43,583 nt of DNA from Lachnospiraceae bacterium (GTDB taxonomy: Bacteria; Bacillota; Clostridia; Lachnospirales; Lachnospiraceae), in contig JALEPU010000035.1 in the NCBI GenBank assembly GCA_022766905.1, positions 1 to 43,583 on the forward strand, in the 5' to 3' direction. Below the pieces are notes generated by a model that was not told where the DNA came from, ran no database searches, and worked only from the letters and a program-made list of their open reading frames with translations. The position numbers and the translations under genes were made by a program. Positions 1-6,441 of the stretch are shown in pieces. How positions within the stretch are numbered: the stretch's first letter is position 1; each line of letters opens with the position of its first letter.

Positions 1-1
1 A

Positions 2-298
2 AAGGTATTTTCCCTTCCGGAAGCCATTCACCATATGACAGGACGGCCGGCGCAAAGATTTCGAATTCCTAAAAGAGGTTTGATCAAAGAAGGGTATTAT
101 GCTGATTTCGTTGTATTTGACTCTACTCAAATTACAGATCACACAGATTTTATGGAGCCGGGAAAACCAAATGAGGGAATCCATCTGGTTTTTGTCAATA
201 GAAAAATAGTAATGAAAGATGGAATCCATCAGAAAGTTTCTGCAGGGATGGTAATTGATTGGAAAGAAAATGTAGATAGAAGGAAAAAGGAGAACTAG
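2..298 (+). CDS. D-aminoacylase-type amidohydrolase, C-terminal part only
   Basis: The reading frame is open from the first bases of the window, so only about the last 98 residues are seen. The segment LPEAIHHMTGRPAQRF followed by a GLIKEGYYADFVVFD stretch is typical of the C-terminal end of N-acyl-D-amino-acid deacylase / dihydroorotase-fold amidohydrolases, where a small beta-sandwich returns after the metal-binding barrel. The catalytic barrel lies outside the window, so activity cannot be judged. The ygeY-like gene starts only 5 bp after the stop, which suggests one operon. It may serve the same nitrogen-compound breakdown pathway as its neighbours. The substrate is unknown. The family call is fairly safe, the exact enzyme is not. 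Confidence 0.75.
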   Translation, partial: KVFSLPEAIHHMTGRPAQRFRIPKRGLIKEGYYADFVVFDSTQITDHTDFMEPGKPNEGIHLVFVNRKIVMKDGIHQKVSAGMVIDWKENVDRRKKEN

Positions 299-303
299 AA
301 ATT

Positions 304-1488
304 ATGTTACAGGAAGATAGAAGACAGCAGGTAATTGGTTTATGCCAGAAAGCGATTCAGGCAAAAAGTTATTCAGGACAGGAAGATAAGGTTGCAGCAG
401 AATTGAAAGCATTTTTTGATGCCAATGGTTTTGATGATGTGGTTGTGGATGACTATGGAAATATTATCGGGCATATCAAAGGAAACCGCCCGGGAAAAAA
501 GATTCTTTTTGACGGACATATTGATACGGTGCCTGTTGGGAACGAAGCAGACTGGACCTATCCGCCGTTTGCAGCTGAAATCCATGATGATAAGATATAT
601 GGCCGCGGAACTTCAGATATGAAAGGCGCCGTTTGTGCGATGGCCTGTGCCGCAGCAAATTTTGCAAAAGATTGTAACAAAGATTTTGCCGGTGATATTT
701 ATGTAGCTGGTGTAGTCCATGAAGAATGTTTTGAAGGAGTAGCTGCAAGAAGTATCAGTGCTCTTGTGAAACCGGATTATGTTGTAATTGGCGAAGCATC
801 TCATCTGAATCTGAAAATCGGACAGAGAGGAAGAGGAGAGATTAAAGTAGAAACGTTTGGTAAACCGGCTCATTCGGCAAATCCGGAAAAAGGAATCAAT
901 GCTGTTTATAAAATGTGTAAAGTTGTGGAAGCAATCCGGACGTTAGAGCCGACGCATCATCCTGTATTGGGAGACGGAATTTTAGAGCTTACTGATATCA
1001 AATCAAGCCCATATCCAGGTGCTTCTGTGGTTCCGGAATATTGTATGGCAACCTATGACAGAAGACTTTTGGTAGGGGAAACCAAAGAAAGTGTATTAGA
1101 ACCAATCCAGAAGCTTCTGGATCAACTGATGGCAGAAGATTCAGAGCTTTGTGCAAAAGTATCCTATGCAGTTGGGGAAGAAGTATGTTATACTGGTAAT
1201 AAGATTGAGGGAGAACGTTTCTTCCCGGGATGGTTATACGATGAAAAGGATGATTATATCCAGGCAGTTTTAAAAGAACTTCGCAATATGGGCTTTGATC
1301 CTGAGGTTACACAGTATAATTTCTGTACAAATGGAAGCCATTATGCAGGAGAAGCAGGTATTAAAACCATTGGTATGGGACCATCCAAAGAAAATCTTGC
1401 ACATACAATCAATGAATATATTGAGATTGACCAGCTTTGTAAAGTAACAGAATGCTATTATGGAATTATGAAAGCCTTACTGGTTTAG
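304..1488 (+). CDS. ygeY: YgeY-family M20 metallohydrolase (selenium/purine-catabolism linked)
   Basis: This is a 394-residue M20 zinc peptidase-type amidohydrolase. The metal site is readable: H72 and D74 in GHIDTV, D105 in GRGTSDMKG, E140-E141 in VVHEEC and E164 in GEAS. The long C-terminal similarity to E. coli YgeY as I recall it (GQRGRGEI, DRRLLVGET, FxTNG, GMGPSKE) separates it from generic DapE/ArgE enzymes. YgeY belongs to a conserved gene set with ygeX, ygeW, hyuA and ssnA that has been linked to selenium-dependent purine and urate breakdown in gut anaerobes. The next gene is hyuA-like, as in E. coli, which supports the call. The exact substrate is not shown by sequence. An A-rich stretch precedes the start, which lies 5 bp after the upstream stop. 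Confidence 0.85.
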   Translation: MLQEDRRQQVIGLCQKAIQAKSYSGQEDKVAAELKAFFDANGFDDVVVDDYGNIIGHIKGNRPGKKILFDGHIDTVPVGNEADWTYPPFAAEIHDDKIYGRGTSDMKGAVCAMACAAANFAKDCNKDFAGDIYVAGVVHEECFEGVAARSISALVKPDYVVIGEASHLNLKIGQRGRGEIKVETFGKPAHSANPEKGINAVYKMCKVVEAIRTLEPTHHPVLGDGILELTDIKSSPYPGASVVPEYCMATYDRRLLVGETKESVLEPIQKLLDQLMAEDSELCAKVSYAVGEEVCYTGNKIEGERFFPGWLYDEKDDYIQAVLKELRNMGFDPEVTQYNFCTNGSHYAGEAGIKTIGMGPSKENLAHTINEYIEIDQLCKVTECYYGIMKALLV

Positions 1489-1524
1489 CGAAAAGCTGTC
1501 AATCTTACAGACTGGGGGAATCAT

Positions 1525-2844
1525 ATGTTTGAAAAAGCGGTTATTAACGGGAAGGTCTATCGAAACGGACGTTGGGAAAAGACCAATCTCTACATAAAAA
1601 AAGGTAAGATTGATTTAATTAGTGAATCTTGCCTGGAAGCAAAAGAATATATTGATGCGAAAAATTATAAAGTGATTCCAGGCTTGATTGACAGCCATGT
1701 TCATCTCCATATGGGAGGTGGAAATTCATACTCGGCAGATGATTTTTATACCGGTTCCGTTGCTGCTGCCTATGGCGGAATCACCACTTTGATTGATTTT
1801 CTGGATGAAGTGCCTACGGCCGGCCTGATTGAGGAAAAGTACGAAAAACGCCGGGGAGAGGCAAAAGATGCAGTCATTGATTATAGTTTTCATCCATCTG
1901 TCTGCGGTCTTTCTGATGATCCGGAAGTAATTCGGGAGACTATTTTAAAACTGGGGCTTCCTTCCATGAAAGTTTATACGACGTATAAAGAGTCAGGAAT
2001 TTATTCGGATGATGAAAGCATCCGTAAGCTGGTTGAAGTAACGACAGATGGAGATGTTATGCTCCTTTCCCATTCGGAAAAAGATGATTTACTGGATACA
2101 GAGTGTAAAGATATTCGCTGTCACAGCAAAAATCGTCCCGTTGCTTCCGAAGTAGAACAGATTCGAATCATTGCCCAGATGATCAAGGAAACCAGAGGAA
2201 GAGGATATATTGTTCATGTCAGCTGTGGATCCTCGATGAAGATGCTGGAGGAAGAATATCCGGAATTATTAAAAGAGCATCTTTTTCTGGAAAGCTGTCC
2301 CCATTATTTTCTTTTTGATGACAGTGAATATGAAAAGCCAACCAATATCCGTTATACGATGACGCCGCCTCTTCGCACTAAAGAGGAACAGCAGATCCTT
2401 CGGGATCATATTGATATGGTTGACTGTATCAGTACAGATCATTGTCCGTTTATGCTTTCCAGAAAACAACAGCCAACCCTTGCCGGACTTCCGATGGGAG
2501 TTGGCGGAGTCGAACAGTCATTCAGGCAGATGTATCGGTTATTTGGAGAGAAAATCCTTCCACAGTATACGATTCTTCCGGCAAAAATCCATGGATTGTA
2601 TCCGGATAAAGGGGTAATTGAAGAAGGATTTGACGCAGACTTGGTATTATTTTATGAGTCAAAGGTAGAGCTTCCAATCCAGGAGCATACCGCCTGCGAT
2701 TATTCGATTTACGAAGGAATGACATCGAATATTTCGATTGATTATGTAATGAGCAGGGGAAACCTGGTAATTGAAAAAGGTGTTTTCCATAAACAGCGGG
2801 GACAGTTCAGAACCAGAAAACTTCTACAGGGAGGAATAAGATGA
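1525..2844 (+). CDS. hyuA: Dihydropyrimidinase/hydantoinase-like amidohydrolase (HyuA type)
   Basis: This 439-residue cyclic amidohydrolase has the binuclear metal set of the dihydropyrimidinase family: H58 and H60 in DSHVHLH, K149 in SMKVYTTY as the expected carboxylated lysine, H183 in LSHSE, H231 in IVHVSCG and D305 in STDHCPF. Such enzymes open cyclic ureides and imides. Full-length similarity to E. coli HyuA (CPHYFL, TPPLR, GLPMGVGGVE regions) plus the adjacent ygeY makes a role in the purine/ureide pathway likely, with the natural substrate unproven. The start follows a GGGGGAAT ribosome site. The last codons overlap the next gene by four bases (ATGA), implying translational coupling. 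Confidence 0.85.
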   Translation: MFEKAVINGKVYRNGRWEKTNLYIKKGKIDLISESCLEAKEYIDAKNYKVIPGLIDSHVHLHMGGGNSYSADDFYTGSVAAAYGGITTLIDFLDEVPTAGLIEEKYEKRRGEAKDAVIDYSFHPSVCGLSDDPEVIRETILKLGLPSMKVYTTYKESGIYSDDESIRKLVEVTTDGDVMLLSHSEKDDLLDTECKDIRCHSKNRPVASEVEQIRIIAQMIKETRGRGYIVHVSCGSSMKMLEEEYPELLKEHLFLESCPHYFLFDDSEYEKPTNIRYTMTPPLRTKEEQQILRDHIDMVDCISTDHCPFMLSRKQQPTLAGLPMGVGGVEQSFRQMYRLFGEKILPQYTILPAKIHGLYPDKGVIEEGFDADLVLFYESKVELPIQEHTACDYSIYEGMTSNISIDYVMSRGNLVIEKGVFHKQRGQFRTRKLLQGGIR

Positions 2845-3425
2845 AAGAGAAATACGCGATTACCATTGGCCGAGATTTCGGCAGCGGAGGTCTGGAAATT
2901 GCAGAAAAGGTAGCAGAACGATTAAATATTGAATATTATAATAAAGATCTTGTGGAACTGGTCAGTGATTTAAATGGAATTGATCCATCCATTGTGAATG
3001 CGATGGATGAAAAGCTGCCGGGTTTGTTTGCGTCAGATGAAGAAGAGGAAATCAGCCTGAATATCTATGAAAATCAGGCAGTAGTGATGCAGAATGTAAG
3101 CAACCATGGAAGTGCGATTTTTTTAGGACGGTGTGCCGATGCCCAGTTACAGGATAATGAGAACGTCCTTTCCATTTTTGTTACAGCACCACTGGATTTT
3201 CGTGCAAAAAGAATCAAAGAAGAATTCCATTTTCCGACTCTGGAGGCAGCAAAAAAGAAGATTAACAAAGTAGACAGAGACAGAAGAAGATATTACGAAC
3301 ACTACAGCGGAAGAAAATGGGGAGACATCAATATGAAAGATTTTATTATCAACAGTGAGTCAATGGGAATTGACGGTGCTGTGGAACTGATTGTCAGTGA
3401 AGTTTATCGTCGCTGGGGAAAATAG
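2841..3425 (+). CDS. Cytidylate-kinase-like P-loop protein
   Basis: This 194-residue protein begins ITIGRDFGSGGLEIAEKVAE, the altered P-loop of the cytidylate-kinase-like family (GRxxGSGG instead of the Walker A GK[ST]). A later RDRRRYYEHYSGRKWGD segment matches the arginine-rich lid and base region of that family, and a DFIINSESMGID segment follows near the C-terminus. It starts inside the hyuA stop codon, so it is translated with the catabolic operon. Proteins of this family are common next to metabolic genes in Clostridia but their substrates are mostly unknown. A role in nucleoside monophosphate phosphorylation in this operon is an inference. The true housekeeping Cmk is expected elsewhere. 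Confidence 0.75.
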   Translation: MKEKYAITIGRDFGSGGLEIAEKVAERLNIEYYNKDLVELVSDLNGIDPSIVNAMDEKLPGLFASDEEEEISLNIYENQAVVMQNVSNHGSAIFLGRCADAQLQDNENVLSIFVTAPLDFRAKRIKEEFHFPTLEAAKKKINKVDRDRRRYYEHYSGRKWGDINMKDFIINSESMGIDGAVELIVSEVYRRWGK

Positions 3426-3473
3426 AATTAGAAAAATGAAAAAGCCCTGTCGAAATCGGAAGAGAAAAAGACC

Positions 3474-3502
3474 TTGACAAAAACAAATGTTTCGGTTATG
3501 AT
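3474..3502 (+). promoter_or_regulatory. Sigma-A promoter of ssrA
   Basis: TTGACA at 3474-3479 and TATGAT at 3497-3502 are separated by 17 bp. The expected start site is about 30 bp before the mature tmRNA 5' end, leaving a short leader for RNase P removal. Confidence 0.85.
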
Positions 3503-3537
3503 AAGGAAACATGAGATAGAAATCTCTATACCAGTCA

Positions 3538-3880
3538 GGGGTTGTACTGGTTTCGACGGGGATTTTGAAATTATGGAAGCCATCCGCAGACCAGGACTGC
3601 GTACCAACTTGGACTTAAATATAAACGCAGAAGATAATTTTGCATTAGCTGCCTAGTTGCAGCTTGTCGGCTTTAGGTTGCCCACAGCCTGAATGTCCGG
3701 CATCGAACTTGTGGGGCCCTCGTATCCCTAAGCTTTGCAGGATATGTAGTATTATGAAGCTACTGAAGTCTTAAGCCTGTCTTTGGGCGTAAGGCGGAGG
3801 GAATGTCAAAACAGAGACTGTGATGGGAGATGCCGTAATGGACGGATTTTCGGACAGGGGTTCGATTCCCCTCAGCTCCA
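3538..3880 (+). ncRNA. ssrA: Transfer-messenger RNA (tmRNA)
   Basis: The 5' end GGGGTTGTACTGGTTTCGACG and the 3' end with a T-arm (GGGTTCGATTCCC) and CAGCTCCA are the two halves of the tRNA-like domain. GGGGTTG at 3538-3544 pairs with CAGCTCC at 3873-3879, leaving discriminator A at 3880. CCA is not encoded (TTT follows), so it must be added. The tag frame resumes at GCA 3627-3629 and reads AEDNFALAA, ending at TAG 3654-3656. This tag is, from memory, the same as that of Clostridium perfringens. The RNA rescues stalled ribosomes and marks proteins for proteolysis. The boundaries are by pairing and the resume codon by analogy. Confidence 0.95.
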
Positions 3881-3889
3881 TTTATGAGC

Positions 3890-3945
3890 AATACTGGAAA
3901 GTGCTTAATTTACATGGCTTTTAAGCATTTTACCAGTATTTTTTT
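3890..3945 (+). terminator. Rho-independent terminator of ssrA
   Basis: The arm AATACTGG (3890-3897) pairs with CCAGTATT (3933-3940), an inner TGCTTAA/TTAAGCA pair extends it, and a run of T follows. It lies 10 bp after the tmRNA end. Confidence 0.85.
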
Positions 3946-4003
3946 GTGTTAATCAGATCGTTTCAGAACGATTCAGAAGGCTTCAGATTACTATGGAAAA
4001 AGT

Positions 4004-4378
4004 TTATTGTGGAAGCAATTCCTGTTGACGCAATACTTCTACAATTGTATCGACGTCTTCCCGTAAAGAACGGATATCATTCCGGATATTCCGTTCAGCA
4101 AGTTTGGTATCGAGTTGTAAATCAGATAACCGTTTATCTGTTCGATCCTGCTTAAATGAAAGAACATTAATTTGATGCTGCATGGATTTCATATCGCTTT
4201 TCAGAGTAGATACATCGGTTTTCAGAGATGCCACATCACTTTTCAGGGATGTTACATCACTTTTTAGGGATGCTACATCACTGGTTAGAGAGTGAATATT
4301 ATCTTTTATGAGATCCATATCCTGCATCATAACTTCCATCCTGTCACAGATGGTGTGCAACATTTGAGTGTCAGTCAT
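4004..4378 (-). CDS. Small coiled-coil protein with tandem seven-residue repeats
   Basis: This 124-residue soluble protein is not recognised as a named family. Residues 30-64 consist of five consecutive heptads of the form S-L-K-S-D-V-x, and flanking segments keep a heptad pattern (e.g. LIKDNIHSLTSDV before and DIRSLREDVDTIVEVL after). Almost the whole chain should therefore be a long coiled coil, probably oligomeric. There is no signal peptide or membrane segment. An AGGGGG ribosome site precedes ATG 4378. It stands alone, facing ssrA. Similar S-L-K-x-D-V repeats are frequent in Firmicute coiled-coil proteins of unknown role, and a structural or scaffold job is only a guess. Confidence 0.75.
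   Translation of the reverse strand: MTDTQMLHTICDRMEVMMQDMDLIKDNIHSLTSDVASLKSDVTSLKSDVASLKTDVSTLKSDMKSMQHQINVLSFKQDRTDKRLSDLQLDTKLAERNIRNDIRSLREDVDTIVEVLRQQELLPQ
4187..4291 (-). repeat. Five tandem 21-bp units inside the coiled-coil gene
   Basis: Five in-frame 21-bp units encode the heptads at residues 30-64. The DNA copies are visibly alike (repeated CACTTTT[CT]AGGGATG-type blocks on the plus strand), so copy number could change by slippage or recombination without a frameshift. Confidence 0.8.
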
Positions 4379-4556
4379 TCATTATCCCCCTATCTTTCAT
4401 TGAATTTAATTTTTTTGAATATATCCTTGAATCATTTACTTATTTGTATTATACAGGAAGAGAAAAAAAGAATCAAGGAAAAAATAGATTAAAATACAAA
4501 AAATGTAAATTCTAAAAAGCAAAAAATTGTTTCAATTTTCTGACATTTCTTTTCCA

Positions 4557-4585
4557 TTGACCTGAAAAAAGCAGCATAGTATAAT
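4557..4585 (+). promoter_or_regulatory. Sigma-A promoter of the membrane/YbjQ gene pair
   Basis: TTGACC at 4557-4562, a 17-bp spacer and TATAAT at 4580-4585. The first start codon is 30 bp further on. The rest of 4379-4556 is AT-rich with no gene seen. Confidence 0.75.
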
Positions 4586-4614
4586 AAAAATAATTTAGTG
4601 GGAAGGAGACGGCT

Positions 4615-4842
4615 ATGACAAAGCATGGTAAGAAGATGATTGCACCTGTTATTATTACAATTTTGTTTTGTATGTATTTTATAGGGTATGCAATCCTGGT
4701 TTTCAGTCTTGAGCCACCTTGGTATGTATGTATTTTGGGTGTTATCATTCCTGTTTGTTTGGCAGGTGTTTTGATTGCTATGATGCTGGAAAGAATGAAA
4801 GAGATAAGGAGTGGAGAAGAAGATGATCTTAGTAACTACTGA
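4615..4842 (+). CDS. Small two-helix membrane protein
   Basis: This 75-residue protein has two hydrophobic stretches, about residues 9-31 and 37-56, joined by a short SLEPPW loop, then a charged tail (ERMKEIRSGEEDD). A GGAAGGAG ribosome site precedes ATG 4615. The 3' end overlaps the YbjQ-family gene by 20 bp, so the two are probably co-translated. I do not recognise a family. Similar small membrane proteins often precede YbjQ genes in Lachnospiraceae as far as I recall, so a helper role for YbjQ at the membrane is possible. Confidence 0.75.
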   Translation: MTKHGKKMIAPVIITILFCMYFIGYAILVFSLEPPWYVCILGVIIPVCLAGVLIAMMLERMKEIRSGEEDDLSNY

Positions 4843-5134
4843 TTACATTGCAGGAAAAGAATTAGAGATGCTGGGGCTTGTAAAAGGAAGCACCATTCAG
4901 TCCAAGAATGTGGGGAAAGATATTACTCAGAGCTTTAAGACCTTAGTAGGCGGAGAATTAAAGGCGTATACAGAGATGATGAATGATGCCAGAGCTCTTG
5001 CAACAAAGAGAATGATAGAAGAAGCGGAGAAGTTAGGCGCTGATGCTGTTGTCAACGTTCGTTATTCTTCCGCTTCTGTTATGCAGGGTGCCGCAGAAGT
5101 AATGGCTTACGGAACGGCAGTACGATTTTTATAA
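4823..5134 (+). CDS. YbjQ/UPF0145 family heavy-metal-binding domain protein
   Basis: This 103-residue protein begins MILVTTDYIAGKELEMLG and carries the family pattern GGELKAYTEMMNDAR...A...GADAVVNVRY...GTAVRF. The fold is a small pentameric beta/alpha domain, described for some members as metal binding. The true function is unknown. An in-frame GTG at 4811 would add four residues, but AAGGAG at 4806-4811 and GGAG at 4813-4816 place the ribosome before ATG 4823. It overlaps the preceding membrane gene. Confidence 0.85.
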   Translation: MILVTTDYIAGKELEMLGLVKGSTIQSKNVGKDITQSFKTLVGGELKAYTEMMNDARALATKRMIEEAEKLGADAVVNVRYSSASVMQGAAEVMAYGTAVRFL

Positions 5135-5149
5135 ACCGGCAATGGATTG

Positions 5150-6208
5150 CTACTGAACAAGTTCCTTCATAAGTTCGGGAACAGTAGTCATATGTGTAAG
5201 CCGGGCAGCATTGGAACCACAGAAGATTAAACCCTGGTCCAGATTACCCTCTACTGCATTGATTAATGCTTTGGTAATGCAGTAGGGGGTATTTTTAGGA
5301 TTACATTTTTCAAGACAATGGAAACAATGTTGAATTGGCTCAGGCTTTACCTCCAGGTCTTTTAAAAACTTATTTCGAATGGCACGTCCCGGCATTCCGA
5401 CAGGGCTTATGACAATCTGAATATCTTCTTCTTTTGCATCCAGATAAGCCTGTTTATAAGCCTGGCTGGCATCACATTCTTCTGTAACAACAAATGGGGT
5501 TGCAATCTGTACTCCATCAGCACCGAGTGAAATCACATGGAGAATATCTTCATGGGTAAAAATACCTCCTGCTACAAGAACAGGAATGGAAACATTATAT
5601 TTTTCTTCATAAGATTTTTTAACCTGAATGATTTTTTTGATCTCTTTATCGTAATTAAGGTCGCTGATATGGTCTAAATCTTCTCTGGAAAATCCTAAAT
5701 GACCACCGGCTTTTGGTCCTTCAATGACAAGAAAATCTGCAGTCCGGTTAAATTTTCGATCCCACATTTTCAGGATGACATGAGCTGCTTTTTCGCTGGA
5801 TACAATAGGTGCAATCTTTACACTTTCATAATCTTTCACAAGTCCGGGTAAGGTGACAGGAAGTCCTGCACCGGAAATAATACAATCGGTACCTGCTTCA
5901 CAGGCAGCTTTTATATATCGATTATATTCTTTTGTTGCAACCATAATATTAACGCCAACAGGACCGTCATTGCTGATTTCTTTTGCTGATTTTATATGTT
6001 TATGGATGGCCTTCAGATTGGCTTCAATGGGATTTTTGTAAAAATCCGGTTCGTCGTATCCAATCTGGGCCGTAGAGATAATTCCCATACCACCGGCTTT
6101 TGCTACGGCGCCTGCAAGTTTATATCGACTGATACCGACTCCCATACCACCTTGAACAATAGGGTATTTGACGGTTAAATCTCCAATTTTTAATGATTTT
6201 AAAGACAT
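5150..6208 (-). CDS. FMN-dependent oxidoreductase of the nitronate monooxygenase/FabK superfamily
   Basis: This 352-residue TIM-barrel flavoprotein has YPIVQGGMGVG at the start, GPKAGGHLG around H170 (the conserved Gly-Gly-His of NMO and FabK) and LVAGGIF...GADGVQIATPF at the phosphate-binding end. It is longer than FabK. It carries C295-x2-C298-x3-C302-x7-C310 near the C-terminus, an arrangement that could hold a metal or an iron-sulphur cluster. It does not match FabK closely enough to call it enoyl-ACP reductase, although the FabT-like palindrome in front (6230-6247) points to lipid metabolism. NAD(P)H-dependent flavin reductase is the safe description. It converges with the YbjQ gene with only 15 bp between stops and no clear terminator. 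Confidence 0.85.
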   Translation of the reverse strand: MSLKSLKIGDLTVKYPIVQGGMGVGISRYKLAGAVAKAGGMGIISTAQIGYDEPDFYKNPIEANLKAIHKHIKSAKEISNDGPVGVNIMVATKEYNRYIKAACEAGTDCIISGAGLPVTLPGLVKDYESVKIAPIVSSEKAAHVILKMWDRKFNRTADFLVIEGPKAGGHLGFSREDLDHISDLNYDKEIKKIIQVKKSYEEKYNVSIPVLVAGGIFTHEDILHVISLGADGVQIATPFVVTEECDASQAYKQAYLDAKEEDIQIVISPVGMPGRAIRNKFLKDLEVKPEPIQHCFHCLEKCNPKNTPYCITKALINAVEGNLDQGLIFCGSNAARLTHMTTVPELMKELVQ

Positions 6209-6229
6209 AAAATATCCTTCCTTTCAAAA

Positions 6230-6282
6230 TACTTTGATAATCAAACTATATGTATTATAAGAGGGAAGCGTCATAATGTCAA
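6230..6282 (-). promoter_or_regulatory. Sigma-A promoter with FabT-like palindrome at the start site
   Basis: On the minus strand TTGACA (6282-6277), a 17-bp spacer and TATAAT (6259-6254) form a consensus promoter. Just downstream, over the predicted start site, the minus strand reads AGTTTGATTATCAAAGT (6247-6231), a near-perfect palindrome. It matches the published FabT box ANTTTGATTATCAAATT of Streptococcus and Lactococcus, which a MarR-family repressor of fatty-acid synthesis genes binds. Binding here would block transcription. No FabT-like gene is in the window. Confidence 0.7.
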
Positions 6283-6441
6283 GATAAATTGGAAATTTAT
6301 ACTTTATTATGTGGTTTTTAATACCAGATAGAAAAGAGCAAAATTGAAAAGTAAAGTTCTCTATTTACATTTAAAAAAAAGAGTGTTAAGGTACAAATAC
6401 GTGAAAATCTCAAATGGACAAAATAAAAGGAGGTTATCAAA

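Noticed and set aside
3474-3656. A 60-codon open frame over the ssrA 5' region
   Set aside because: It crosses the promoter and the tRNA-like domain. Only its last codons are real, as the tmRNA tag.
4187-4291. CRISPR-like array
   Set aside because: The 21-bp units are contiguous, in frame and code for coiled-coil heptads, with no spacers.
3881-4400. Integrated element at the ssrA 3' end
   Set aside because: No integrase, no repeated ssrA end, and a normal terminator follows directly.
5134-5152. Small GGCAAT/ATTGC palindrome between converging genes as a terminator
   Set aside because: The stem is only 5-6 bp with a 2-base loop and has no T-run.
5150-6208. Calling the FMN oxidoreductase FabK
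   Set aside because: Length, N-terminus and C-terminal cysteines differ from FabK, and no fab genes are adjacent. Only the superfamily and the operator are alike.
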